Source: Planctomycetaceae bacterium
Lineage (GTDB): Bacteria > Planctomycetota > Planctomycetia > Planctomycetales > Planctomycetaceae
Length of the DNA: 64,000 nt
Assembly: GCA_024742875.1 (NCBI GenBank)
Contig: JANSXP010000038.1
Coordinates: 1-64,000, forward strand
Direction of reading: 5' to 3'
Shown here: positions 27,499 through 36,916 of the stretch, in pieces
Numbering within the stretch: the stretch's first letter is position 1
How the letters are laid out: each line of letters starts with the position of its first letter
The notes under the pieces: generated by a model
The model's database searches: none
Seen by the model: only the letters and a program-made list of their open reading frames with translations
Told to the model about the DNA's origin: nothing
Program-made: the position numbers and the translations under genes

Positions 27499-29409
27499 TT
27501 AAGACTCGGTCCCCGCCGCCGTGCTTTCGGTGGCAGGCTGCTCACCGGCATCCGCAGCCGTCGCGGGTTTTTCCGGAGTCTTCGCTGCGGCCGCTTTTAG
27601 ATCCATCGTCATTACAGAAGAAGCGTCTTCCTCTTCCTTCTCGTTCTGCTCCTGCGGCGAACTGGTGATTTTCCACATCTTCTGGTCGCCCATTTTGCTG
27701 GCACATTTCGGGCACTTGGCTTTGGCAATTCCTTTGCCGGCGGCTCCCCCCAGCTTTTTGCGAGCGCGGGCCTCTTCCGTGATGACGATGCCGCAGGTGG
27801 CACACAGAAAACCCGAGATCTCCAGTTCGAACTCCGGATCGTTCTCGTAATAGACAACGTTCTGCAGTCCTTCCACCTTCACTTCACTCAGGTGGCACAT
27901 GTTGATGTCGAAGGTTTCTTTCTCCGGAACTCCGTTGGCTTCAGCCCCCAGCTCCCGTTCGAAGTAGCTTTGCAGATGCCGCGAGACCCGACGATAGTTG
28001 GACAGCGTCATGGCAAGAAAAGCCTGCTTACTGTCGGGCAAAGTGAGCGGCAGATAGACGGCAATCCGACCTTCGCCAAACACCGGGACGCCGGCAAACA
28101 TGCTTTCGTGAGCTTCCGCCACCGGTTGCACCAACCGCAGACTGGCGACTGCCTCTGTGGGTACAGACATCAGTTCCACGTGAGGCAGGTCGGCAATTTT
28201 GCCCGACTTGTTGATGTGCTCACGGATCAGCTTCTTCTGCTCCGCCACGTCCGGTGGACCATCACTGGCCTTGCCGAACAGGCTCTTTTTGGGTGCAGCG
28301 TACCTGATCAGGTGCAGGCCGGACTCGTGAAAGCACAAGTCCACCGTCTCGGCCGTTTTTTCCAGGCTGCCTGGCTTCAGCGTCACGTCCGTCGGCGAGA
28401 CCATATTCAGACGAATGTCTTCCAGCCAGTCCAGCTTCACGGCAGAACCGCCGCCAGCGGACTTCTTCTTCTTCTTTTTGGCCTTCATGGTGGGAACCAC
28501 CATGGGCGCTTTGCACTGTCGGCAGCGGACTGTACGACCACCCTGATCCTGCCGCACGCGAATCCACGAGCCACACGAATTACAGGGCAGCAGGATGCGG
28601 CGTTTGCGGGCCTCTTCCAGTTTGCTGCGTTTGCGGCGTCGGCTTTCCCGCTCGTCCTGCATGGCGATGCCGACAAAATCGTCATCGTCGAGATCCCCCG
28701 GTTTGGCATTGCCATTGCCGGATTTGCGGGACTCCCCGTTGGCTTTTTCACTGTTGGCTTTTTCACTGCCGGCCGCTTCGCCGGTCGGGGGGGCCGTCTG
28801 AGCCGCGGCCGTCTGAGCCGCGGCCGTCTGAGCTGCAGTTTCCGCGGCGGGGGCCGGAGTCGCTTCGGCCGGAGTCGCTTCGGCCGGCACAGCGGCGGGA
28901 GTTTGTGGAGCGGCCGTCTGAGCCACTGGAGACGAAGCGCCCACTGAGTCGCTCAGCTCAAATCCGTCATCATCGGCGACAGCACTCGTCGAGGAGGCCT
29001 GCCCAACCGAGGCGCGCAGCGTGAACTCGCTGTCGTCCATCGCATCGAACACACTCACGCGATTGGCGAGGCGCTGACGTTCTTCGGGCGTCAGGTATTC
29101 GCTGCGACTGTCGGTCTCACTGAAGATAATGGGCTTCGGTGTGGACTGCAGCTCTTTGTATTTGTTCTCAACGTCGGTGCGCATGAAAGCATTACACTTC
29201 CAGCACCGCACCAGACCGTCCCGCACCTGTTCTCCACAGCTGCGACACGTGTTGTAAATCTGCTGTGATTTCAGATCGCGAGAATCGTCTGCCGAAGAGA
29301 TGGCGGCCGCGCGAGCCTTATCAAATACGTGCCCGCACTCAGGGCAGGAGGCAGTATCTGACAGGATGAATGAGTCACATCCCGGACAGGATTGAAAAGA
29401 AGAGGACAT
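27499..29409 (-). CDS. Multi-zinc-ribbon protein with low-complexity linker, unknown function
   Basis: A 636-residue protein. Three Cys-pair clusters lie in the N-terminal half (CPGC/CPEC near 8-25, CRSC/CWKC near 55-75, and CNSC/CRQC near 290-315) and a fourth near the C terminus (CATC/CPKC). A linker of Ala, Thr, Pro, Gln and Glu (about 160-235) is built from 15-bp tandem repeats. The region 330-560 is a globular alpha/beta domain I do not recognise. ATG 29409 is preferred over 29511 because the first ribbon starts there. Probably cytoplasmic; binding to nucleic acid or protein is possible. Confidence 0.65.
   Translation of the reverse strand: MSSSFQSCPGCDSFILSDTASCPECGHVFDKARAAAISSADDSRDLKSQQIYNTCRSCGEQVRDGLVRCWKCNAFMRTDVENKYKELQSTPKPIIFSETDSRSEYLTPEERQRLANRVSVFDAMDDSEFTLRASVGQASSTSAVADDDGFELSDSVGASSPVAQTAAPQTPAAVPAEATPAEATPAPAAETAAQTAAAQTAAAQTAPPTGEAAGSEKANSEKANGESRKSGNGNAKPGDLDDDDFVGIAMQDERESRRRKRSKLEEARKRRILLPCNSCGSWIRVRQDQGGRTVRCRQCKAPMVVPTMKAKKKKKKSAGGGSAVKLDWLEDIRLNMVSPTDVTLKPGSLEKTAETVDLCFHESGLHLIRYAAPKKSLFGKASDGPPDVAEQKKLIREHINKSGKIADLPHVELMSVPTEAVASLRLVQPVAEAHESMFAGVPVFGEGRIAVYLPLTLPDSKQAFLAMTLSNYRRVSRHLQSYFERELGAEANGVPEKETFDINMCHLSEVKVEGLQNVVYYENDPEFELEISGFLCATCGIVITEEARARKKLGGAAGKGIAKAKCPKCASKMGDQKMWKITSSPQEQNEKEEEDASSVMTMDLKAAAAKTPEKPATAADAGEQPATESTAAGTES
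28738..28885. repeat. Cluster of 15-bp in-frame tandem duplications
   Basis: Three neighbouring 15-bp duplications: GTTGGCTTTTTCACT twice (28738-28767), a GCCGTCTGAGCCGCG unit about three times (about 28793-28836), and GGAGTCGCTTCGGCC twice (about 28856-28885). All preserve frame and encode the linker repeats SEKAN, QTAAA and PAEAT. Confidence 0.9.
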
Positions 29410-29725
29410 GGAGCTGAGTATTTTATGAAGTGTCTGCCGCCGGCGGACAGGTCGGTGGAGACCGCAAAACACAACGTTCGGCCGCTTAAAAACAGTGTCG
29501 CTGCCAAACACGGATGATGCAAATCTTCTCTGTTGGCTTCTCGGGTGGAACCCGCATGCGCAGCGAAACCACTGTCATAATCACAATTTACGTAGTTTCA
29601 CGTCGTTTGCGGTGACTTTTTTTGCTCTGCCTGCACCGATTCCAGCGAAATCACTGAAAAACTGGCCCCTGGCGGCTGTTCGGCTCACAACGGACTGGCC
29701 GGATTTACAGGTTCTACGGGGTATC

Positions 29726-30994
29726 TCACCGGGGGCTGCGGAGACGCTTCACATACCTGAGGACAGTCGATTCGCCGTCGGCCAGGCTCTCACCGAGCGC
29801 GTCTTCCAGCAGTTCGGTGTGTCGCTCTGCGCCCAGGCCGACGCCCGGTTTGGCCTGCTGATAGGCCTTGAGCAGTCGCATCAGCGCCTGTTTTTGCCGC
29901 GATGCGAGGTAATGAAAGGTCGCCCAGCTTTCCGCGTAGGCCCGGGCGGCCTGACGTTCGTCCAGAAACGCCTCGGGAGAAACCGCGAGGGACTCCAGAA
30001 AGACGGGCGTCCCGGCGACCACCCGCAGTGACTTCAGCGTGGGCAAATGCAGACGACTGACCTCTCCCGGACGCCCCCAGCCGAGGCTGGCGCGTCCGCT
30101 GGTTGATTCGAAAAACACGGCCAGCCCTTCCGAAAGCCAGACCGGGTTGTCGGCGTAGCGGACCTGCAGCCCCGAATTGTAGGACAGTTGATGGACGGCC
30201 TCATGCACAATGGTCTCCACCTGGCGAACATGCTCACGCATTTCCCGCGCAACATCCGTGACCCGTCGAAACGACCCGGCAGCCGCCGCCCCGCTGATCA
30301 GCATTTGATTGTGACGCACCGAATAGTAACCGGGCGTATCGGCAAAGTCGGTTTCCGGATGCTGCCGGCTGGCGAAAGCCTGCAGCGAGGCCGCGTCACG
30401 CATCACGATCACGGGCAGTTTGTTTCGCAGGGGCTGCAGCGTCAGACCGCGATCTTCAAAAAACTCGTAAAACTCCTCGTGGACGCGTTCGAGCAGTTTG
30501 CCACAGTATTCTGTAAACAGATCGCCGGCCTGCGAGCACAGCACATAATGCTCCGTCTGGACGACGCGAAACGACTCTCCCATCTGCTGCTTCAGGAAGG
30601 CGGCCATCTGCTCGTCGGTCAGGTATTGGAATGGCTCTTCAACCGCCCGGCGGTTATCGGGCCGCACTCCGGGAATGATGTAAATCGCGCCGGTGGATTC
30701 TTCCACCATCAGCTGGTCGTCGCTCATTTCGGCAAGCAACTGGCCTCGCAGGACCTGCTGCGTGCCGTCCGCCAGCGGGACGTCCAGCTCGATATGCGGA
30801 GGACCGTCGTCGTCGCGAGGTGATCCCGTCCCGGTGCCTCCCGTCATCGCCGACAATTCGTCGCCCGCAGCGACCGCAGGCAAAAAGACGGCCCAGGGGG
30901 CAGTCACCGCACACATCAGGCACAGCCACGCCGCGGGTGACAAAGCTCGCCGATCACAGGAACAGATGGCAGAAGGAGAACGCGATTTTCGCAC
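29726..30994 (-). CDS. DUF1570 exported metallopeptidase-like protein
   Basis: An exported protein with the zinc-peptidase-like motif TIVHEAVHQLSYN (HExxH) and a downstream Glu-containing helix (PVWLSEGLAVFFE), the layout of DUF1570/gluzincin-like planctomycete proteins. The N terminus has a hydrophobic signal (WLCLMCAVTAPWAVFLPAVAAG). The start is uncertain: GTG 30994 places a basic n-region RKSRS before the signal; a frame to 31111 would reach within 16 bases of the divergent gene's start and leave no room for a promoter; an ATG at 30913 lies inside the signal. Peptidase activity is possible from HExxH but unproven. Confidence 0.78.
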   Translation of the reverse strand: MRKSRSPSAICSCDRRALSPAAWLCLMCAVTAPWAVFLPAVAAGDELSAMTGGTGTGSPRDDDGPPHIELDVPLADGTQQVLRGQLLAEMSDDQLMVEESTGAIYIIPGVRPDNRRAVEEPFQYLTDEQMAAFLKQQMGESFRVVQTEHYVLCSQAGDLFTEYCGKLLERVHEEFYEFFEDRGLTLQPLRNKLPVIVMRDAASLQAFASRQHPETDFADTPGYYSVRHNQMLISGAAAAGSFRRVTDVAREMREHVRQVETIVHEAVHQLSYNSGLQVRYADNPVWLSEGLAVFFESTSGRASLGWGRPGEVSRLHLPTLKSLRVVAGTPVFLESLAVSPEAFLDERQAARAYAESWATFHYLASRQKQALMRLLKAYQQAKPGVGLGAERHTELLEDALGESLADGESTVLRYVKRLRSPR

Positions 30995-31126
30995 AGCAGT
31001 ATGGCCGATTGTTAACAAAAACCGACAGATGCCGACTATACGTTCGTCGACGACGCTAACATCATAACCGCGAGCAGCAGCCGTGCCATCCGGCACTTTG
31101 ACTTCAGGCACTCAACAGGCAGACCC

Positions 31127-32155
31127 ATGAAAGCCATTCAACTTCAGGAACCCGGACGCTTCGAACATGTCGACATTCCCGAGCCGGAAGATCCGGGCGC
31201 GGGATTGGCAGTTGTGCGGACCCATCGTATGGGCATCTGCGGCACAGATATCAGCGGTTACCTGGGTAAGATGCCGTTTTTCAGCTACCCCCGCGTGCCC
31301 GGCCACGAACTGGGTGTCGAAGTGGTGGCTGTGGGGGAAGGTGTCACAAATGTCAAAGTGGGCGATCGCTGCAGTGTCGAACCCTACATGAATTGCGGAC
31401 AGTGCTACGCCTGTCGCACGGGCAGTCCCAACTGCTGTGAGAACCTCAAGGTCATCGGTGTGATGTCCGACGGAGGCCTGTGTGAACGCTTTGCCATTCG
31501 CGCAGAAAAACTTCACCCCTCCGAGAAGCTCAGCATGGAGCAGCTTGCGCTCGTTGAGACACTCGCCATAGGCTGCCACGCCAACGATCGCGGCAACCCC
31601 ACCACCGGAGATCACGCGCTGATCATTGGTGCCGGTCCCATTGGTCTGGCCACGCTGGAATTTGCCCGACTCACGGGCGCCACCATCACTGTCATGGACA
31701 TGAATCAGGACCGGCTGGATTTCTGCCGTCGCAACTACGGCATCGAAAACACGATTCTGTTCAAAGGTGACGGCAGCGAAATGCAGCAGGTCATGGACAT
31801 CACCGGCGGAGACAGGTACGCCGTCGTGACGGACGCCACGGGTAGTAATAAGTCGATGTCCACCGCCTTTCAGTACGTCGCACACACCGGTTCGCTGGTT
31901 TACGTGGGCATCACGACACAGGAAGTCAGTTTCCTGCATCCCATCCTGCACAAGCCGGAAATCACACTCAAGGCGTCACGTAACGCTCTGCCGGCGGACT
32001 TCACACGCATCATCGGGCTGATCGAAGACGGCACCATCAACACGGACACGTGGATCACGCATCGCACCAGTTTCGACGCCGTTGTGGACGAGTTTGAAAC
32101 CCTCACCAAACCGGAAACAGGCGTCATCAAGGCCGTTATTGAAGTGGCCAACTAA
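31127..32155 (+). CDS. Zinc-dependent MDR-family alcohol/polyol dehydrogenase
   Basis: A 342-residue medium-chain dehydrogenase. The catalytic zinc ligands (CGTD near 37 and GHE near 61), the four-Cys structural zinc loop (NCGQCYACRTGSPNCC) and the nucleotide-binding GAGPIGLA (near 170) are intact, so it should be an active NAD(P)-dependent oxidoreductase. The overall pattern is near sorbitol/threonine/galactonate-type dehydrogenases; the exact substrate cannot be fixed. It is followed by a strong terminator. Confidence 0.88.
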   Translation: MKAIQLQEPGRFEHVDIPEPEDPGAGLAVVRTHRMGICGTDISGYLGKMPFFSYPRVPGHELGVEVVAVGEGVTNVKVGDRCSVEPYMNCGQCYACRTGSPNCCENLKVIGVMSDGGLCERFAIRAEKLHPSEKLSMEQLALVETLAIGCHANDRGNPTTGDHALIIGAGPIGLATLEFARLTGATITVMDMNQDRLDFCRRNYGIENTILFKGDGSEMQQVMDITGGDRYAVVTDATGSNKSMSTAFQYVAHTGSLVYVGITTQEVSFLHPILHKPEITLKASRNALPADFTRIIGLIEDGTINTDTWITHRTSFDAVVDEFETLTKPETGVIKAVIEVAN

Positions 32156-32196
32156 GCCGCGAAGCCGCCGAGCGGCCCTGTTTCACGGTCTCCGCG

Positions 32197-32239
32197 AATG
32201 AGCGAGGCCCGCCATCCCGGCGGGCCTCGCTCATTTTTT
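32197..32239 (+). terminator. Rho-independent terminator
   Basis: A perfect 17-bp stem (arms 32197-32213 and 32219-32235, core GAGCGAGGCCCGCC) with a 5-base loop followed by TTTTTT. It ends the dehydrogenase transcript and separates it from the DUF1501 gene. Confidence 0.92.
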
Positions 32240-32450
32240 GCGCACGTGGGAGGCGGAGTCTTTCAGGCCAAACCGACGGCAAACCGAGGGCCAAAAGGGC
32301 GGCCTTCCGCCTGCCTGGAGCGATTTCGCACTCAGGTCGGCTGTTTTCCGCACACATTCGTTCCGTTAGGCTCGACGCCGGGCAAACACGCCCCCGATAA
32401 TACGGATATCCCACCTGCCAATCCCTCCACATCCTGCCACGGGGATTTTC

Positions 32451-33887
32451 ATGACGATTCCATACTACGCCTCGCGGCGTTCGATGCTGCAGTCCGCCGG
32501 AGCTGGCTTCGGCTGGCTGGCCGCCCGCGGGCTGACTCAGGCCGCGATCCCCTCCACTGCGTCCGCCACTGGTCCGGCCGTCAGCCCAACGTCAGCCGTA
32601 CCACGGGGGCTGCATTTCCCCGCCAAAGCCAAACGCGTCATCTTTCTGTTTATGAATGGCGCGCCATCGCATGTGGACACGTTTGATCCCAAACCGGCAC
32701 TCGCCAGATATGCGGGGCAGTCGCCCTCCGAAAAAGTCGAGCGTTCTTCAAAGGCCAGTGGCTACATGCCATCGCCGTTTCGCTTTCGCCCGCACGGAGA
32801 AAGTGGGGTCGTGATGAGCGAACTGCTGCCCCATCTGGGCCGACACGCGGACGACCTGTGTGTCATTCGCTCGATGCACACCAACGAGCCCAATCATGAG
32901 CCGGGACTGTTGATCATGCATTCCGGTCACCCGCAGCCGGTGCGACCGAGTCTGGGATCGTGGGCGTCATACGGACTGGGCAGCGAGAACGAAAACCTGC
33001 CCGCGTTTGTCGCCCTGTGCCCCGGGCGCCCCGTGGTGGGGCCACAGCTGTGGTCCAGCGGTTTTCTGCCGGCCGTCCATCAGGGTACGGCCGTCGACAC
33101 CAACCATCTGGAAGTTGACAAACTGGTGGCCAACATTCGCCACCCCAGCATGGGCCGCAGCAAACAGCGCGACCAGATTGATTTGCTGCAGATGCTCAAC
33201 CGACGGCACGCCGCACAGCGACAGAACGAAGACACGTTTGACGCTCACATCAAAGCCATGGAGATGGCGTTCCGCATGCAAAGCGAAGCGGAAGAAGCGT
33301 TCGATGTGTCAAAAGAACCAAAGCACGTTCGCGACTCCTACGGCGAAACTGTCTTTGGACAAAGCTGCCTGCTGGCTCGAAGACTGTGCGAACGCGGCGT
33401 GCGGTTTGTGCAGGTCTACTATGTGGACAAAAAGGGCAAGCAGCCGTGGGACACGCACAACAAAAACAACGCCCGGCACCGCACCCTGTGCGCAGACAGT
33501 GACCGTGCGTCGGCGGCACTGCTCACCGACCTGAAGAACGCCGGCCTGCTGGATGACACGCTCGTCGTCTGGGGAGGAGAGTTTGGTCGCACGCCGTTTG
33601 CTCAAAAAGACAAAAGCGGCAACATGGCCAATGCAGGCCGCGACCACCACGCAACCGGCTTTTCCATGTTTATGGCCGGCGGCGGCGTGAAGGGGGGGAC
33701 GATGTACGGCAACACGGACGAATTTGGCATGCACGCTGTGGAAAATCGCGTGCACGTGCACGATCTTCACGCCACAATTCTGCATCAGCTGGGCGTCGAC
33801 CACACCAAACTGACCTACCGCTACTCGGGACGAGACTTCCGCCTGACGGACGTCCACGGCGAAGTGGTACAAGACATTCTGGCTTAG
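32451..33887 (+). CDS. DUF1501 (sulfatase-like fold) exported protein
   Basis: A 478-residue DUF1501 protein with a Tat-like signal (SRRSMLQSAGAGFGWLAA; the RR sits near residues 9-10). Family features are the FMNGAPSHVDTFDPKP segment, the GGEFGRTPF segment and the DHHATGFSMFMAGGG segment, which line up with metal-site regions of the alkaline-phosphatase superfamily. Unlike the second DUF1501 gene here, it is not next to a DUF1549/DUF1553 gene. Function of DUF1501 is not established; these proteins are abundant in planctomycetes. Confidence 0.88.
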   Translation: MTIPYYASRRSMLQSAGAGFGWLAARGLTQAAIPSTASATGPAVSPTSAVPRGLHFPAKAKRVIFLFMNGAPSHVDTFDPKPALARYAGQSPSEKVERSSKASGYMPSPFRFRPHGESGVVMSELLPHLGRHADDLCVIRSMHTNEPNHEPGLLIMHSGHPQPVRPSLGSWASYGLGSENENLPAFVALCPGRPVVGPQLWSSGFLPAVHQGTAVDTNHLEVDKLVANIRHPSMGRSKQRDQIDLLQMLNRRHAAQRQNEDTFDAHIKAMEMAFRMQSEAEEAFDVSKEPKHVRDSYGETVFGQSCLLARRLCERGVRFVQVYYVDKKGKQPWDTHNKNNARHRTLCADSDRASAALLTDLKNAGLLDDTLVVWGGEFGRTPFAQKDKSGNMANAGRDHHATGFSMFMAGGGVKGGTMYGNTDEFGMHAVENRVHVHDLHATILHQLGVDHTKLTYRYSGRDFRLTDVHGEVVQDILA

Positions 33888-33925
33888 CGACCAGTGGGCC
33901 GGGCGGACCGGAAAGTCCCATGACC

Positions 33926-35557
33926 TCAGCGGGCAGGCACCGTCAGCCACAGATCGCCGGTTCTGCCGTTGCCGGCGGGAAGTGTGACGGTGGCTTTCAC
34001 GTCCTGCTGTGGGGCCGTAATCTGCACCACACCCTGAAATCCGCCCGCCAGCTCGTCAGCAGCCACCGACAGTTTCAGCACCACCTTCTTTGCCGAGTCC
34101 CCTTTCGGCTCACTCACCACCGGCTCACAGAGCACGCCCTTCGGCAGACCGACGACAGCCATCGTGACAGGCGACGCATGCCCGTTGCTGCGAGTCATGG
34201 TGACGGGAATCTCCAGCGGCTTGTCACGCGGCAGCACAAAAGCGTCCGCAGCCACCGTGGCGGTCACTGAAGGCAACAACGGCCGTATCGTCAGTCGATA
34301 AAAGTGTCGTGCACTGCCTGCCTGGTAGCGGTCCGCAATGCGGACGCGGTAAGTCCCATCCTCTGAAATGGTCACAGCCAGCCGGGCATCAAAGTTATCG
34401 CGGGCGATGTCATCGGCCGTCTTTAAGACTTTGCCGCTTTCATTCAACAGCGTCAGCACGGCGTCCAGCGACGAATGCTGCGCAAATGCCGCCACGAGAA
34501 ACTCCAGTTTGTCGCCCTTTTGCGCTCGAAAAGAAAACTCGTCTTCTTCGCCACTTTGCGAGATCACGCCGGAAACGGACAGCGGCACGCTCAACGGACC
34601 TGGAGCGTCGTCAATTTCGGCTTCGGCAAAGCTGGGCAGTGATGACCGTCCAATCTCCACAGGCACTGTCACATCCTCGATGGCAAACGACTTTGGCCGC
34701 AGCGGACTGACGACCACTGTCTGCAGATGTTCCGGGATGTTCCAGCCCGACAGCCGAACTCTCGACTCCACGCTGCCATCCACCGCGGGAGGACGTACAT
34801 GATCGACGAACGCCTCTGTCGTCGTCGTCAGTCGATAGACATAAGTGCTCGCCCCGGCCAGACGAATCGTGCTATTGGGGCTGGACGGAAAACCAAACAC
34901 ACGCACGAAGTATTCCCCGGTCGTTGCAGCGGTAAACACCAGTTCGGGATCGAGCTGATGGTCGTCATCATTGTGGGACAGCACAGTCCCCGAGGCATCG
35001 ACAATCTGCAGCACCGCATCCACGGGAGAATTCAGGACCTGGCTGGCCGTCAGCGAACACACGACCGTCTGTCCGGCAGTCAAAGACAGGCCGTACACAT
35101 CCACATCTCCCGATTTGCCAAGTGTTCCGTTGACGGTGGTCGCGGAATTATCCAGTTTCATCGCGGACGCCACCCGATCGTTGGGTTCCGTTTCAGACAC
35201 CTCCTCAATGACGCCCACCACAAACGGAACACGGGGGCCGGCACCAGCACGATTGTGGCACCGCAGCCAGTGCAGTCCGCCACTGGCGTCTGGCGGAATG
35301 TGCACCACTGCCGACTTGCCATCCTCGGCGAGCGTCAGCGACAGCTGCCCGCGATCCGTCCAGAATACACCGGCGGGTGTCCCGGGGCTTCCGGTCAGAC
35401 GGACATCCACCCGAGTGCCCCGCTGTCCTCCGGGCGGAAACACGCGGGAGATGGTCGGAGGCTTGTGTTCCGCGGTCGCCCCGTTCTCATCGGCCGCAAC
35501 ACGCCTGCTGCCCAGCAGCAGCAACGTGAGCACGAATGCTGTGACTGCCGTTCGCAC
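33926..35557 (-). CDS. Exported PPC-domain protein
   Basis: A 543-residue exported protein with a signal peptide (residues 1-22). Pre-peptidase C-terminal (PPC) beta-sandwich domains are likely at about 120-235 (SETEPNDRVASAM, then DVDVYGLSLTAGQ) and 300-430 (EDEFSFRAQKGDKLEF, SLDAVLTLLNESG). An N-terminal IPT/Ig-like domain is possible (ISRVFPPGGQRGTRVDVRL). It starts two bases after the stop of the upstream DUF1501 gene, and the three genes form one operon. A surface binding role is inferred from the domain types. Confidence 0.82.
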   Translation of the reverse strand: MRTAVTAFVLTLLLLGSRRVAADENGATAEHKPPTISRVFPPGGQRGTRVDVRLTGSPGTPAGVFWTDRGQLSLTLAEDGKSAVVHIPPDASGGLHWLRCHNRAGAGPRVPFVVGVIEEVSETEPNDRVASAMKLDNSATTVNGTLGKSGDVDVYGLSLTAGQTVVCSLTASQVLNSPVDAVLQIVDASGTVLSHNDDDHQLDPELVFTAATTGEYFVRVFGFPSSPNSTIRLAGASTYVYRLTTTTEAFVDHVRPPAVDGSVESRVRLSGWNIPEHLQTVVVSPLRPKSFAIEDVTVPVEIGRSSLPSFAEAEIDDAPGPLSVPLSVSGVISQSGEEDEFSFRAQKGDKLEFLVAAFAQHSSLDAVLTLLNESGKVLKTADDIARDNFDARLAVTISEDGTYRVRIADRYQAGSARHFYRLTIRPLLPSVTATVAADAFVLPRDKPLEIPVTMTRSNGHASPVTMAVVGLPKGVLCEPVVSEPKGDSAKKVVLKLSVAADELAGGFQGVVQITAPQQDVKATVTLPAGNGRTGDLWLTVPAR

Positions 35558-35559
35558 GT

Positions 35560-36903
35560 TCAGATCAACTCCCGAATGGGTGTTGGGTCGCTCACCAGAT
35601 GCGTAGGTCGCCCCTGCGGTGTGTAAAGAATCTGGCCGGGATCGATGCCCAGTTTGTGATAAATGGTCGAGACAAAATTCTCCGGCGACAGCACCCGATC
35701 CACGGCCGAATAGCCCTTGCGATCTGTCGCCCCCACCACCGTTCCACCGGGCGTCCCGCCGCCAGCCATTAGCACGCTCATGGCGTTGGCCCAGTGGTCA
35801 CGTCCCGCTTTGGTGGCATCGGACAGCACGCTCAGTTTGGGCGTGCGGCCAAATTCGCCAAGAGCGACCACCAGCGTATCGTCCAGCATCCCGCGGTCCT
35901 TCAAGTCGCCGATCAGGGCGGCGACGGAGCTGTCCCAGCCAGGCAGACGTTTTCGCAGCAGCCCAAAGATATCCCGATGGTGATCCCAGCCGCCGTCGTA
36001 GACAGTCACAAACGGCACGCCCGCTTCCACCAGTCGCCTTGCCAGCAGACATCGCTGACCAAACGGATTGCGACCGTAACGTGTGCGTGTGGCGCCCGAT
36101 TCCTGTTCAATGTCAAACGCCGCCTGAGCTTCCGGCGAGGTGACCAGATTGTACCCCTGTTCGAAGTACTGATCGAAGGCAGCCACCGGATCGGCGGCCG
36201 CCTCATCGTTCAGACGCACCATGCGGTCAACCTGCTGTCGCAGGCCCGTTCGCACACCAAAGCGATCCTCCGACAATCCTTTAGGCAGCGCTACGTCCCG
36301 CACCTGAAAGGCCGAGCGATTGGGGTCATCGGCCACCACAAACGGAGCGTAGCGAGCGCCCAGAAAGTTGGGCCCACCGGAGCGGGACATTCGTGGCATA
36401 CTGAAATACGGTGGCAGCCCGTTGTCTTTGCCCAGTTGCCGTGCGGCGACCGACCCGATGCTGGGGTGGAAACTGACGAAGGCCCCGCAGCCGACCGGAA
36501 TGCGGGGTGGAGCGCCCGTCATCATGTAATGATTGCCGGCGCCGTGATTGCCCTGGTTGTGCCGAATCGAACGAATCATCGCGCAGTCATCCAGCATCCC
36601 GGCCAGCTGCGTCATGTGTTCTGAATAGTGCACGCCCGCCACCGACGTGGGGATGCTGCCGAACTCGCCTTTAAATTCTGCCGGAGCATCGGGCTTGGGA
36701 TCGAACGTTTCAAAGTGCGAAGGCCCGCCATCCATCCAGATGAGGATACATCGCTTTGCGGTGGGAACCGGCCCTGTGCCGCTGTGCTGAGATTCGCCCA
36801 CAGCGCGAAGACTGTTCACAAGGCCCGTTCCCAGCAATGCCCCCACACCCAGTTGCACGGCGTTACGACGAGTGATGCCTTCACAGTTTCTGAAATTTGC
36901 CAT
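35560..36903 (-). CDS. DUF1501 exported protein
   Basis: A 447-residue DUF1501 protein. The Tat-like N terminus contains TRRNAVQLGVGALLGTG. Conserved segments are WMDGGPSHFETFDPKP, RHNQGNHGAGNHYMMTG, GEFGRTPK and GRDHWANAMSVLMAGGG. ATG 36903 is chosen; it starts 13 bases after the stop of the DUF1549/DUF1553 gene, and the PPC gene follows after two bases. This gene order is a typical planctomycete unit often suggested to act in polymer or metabolite breakdown, but the reaction is unknown. Confidence 0.88.
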   Translation of the reverse strand: MANFRNCEGITRRNAVQLGVGALLGTGLVNSLRAVGESQHSGTGPVPTAKRCILIWMDGGPSHFETFDPKPDAPAEFKGEFGSIPTSVAGVHYSEHMTQLAGMLDDCAMIRSIRHNQGNHGAGNHYMMTGAPPRIPVGCGAFVSFHPSIGSVAARQLGKDNGLPPYFSMPRMSRSGGPNFLGARYAPFVVADDPNRSAFQVRDVALPKGLSEDRFGVRTGLRQQVDRMVRLNDEAAADPVAAFDQYFEQGYNLVTSPEAQAAFDIEQESGATRTRYGRNPFGQRCLLARRLVEAGVPFVTVYDGGWDHHRDIFGLLRKRLPGWDSSVAALIGDLKDRGMLDDTLVVALGEFGRTPKLSVLSDATKAGRDHWANAMSVLMAGGGTPGGTVVGATDRKGYSAVDRVLSPENFVSTIYHKLGIDPGQILYTPQGRPTHLVSDPTPIRELI

Positions 36904-36916
36904 GGCGTTCGCTGTA

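Noticed and set aside
28738-28885. CRISPR-like array
   Set aside because: Units are 15-bp in-frame coding repeats without spacers.
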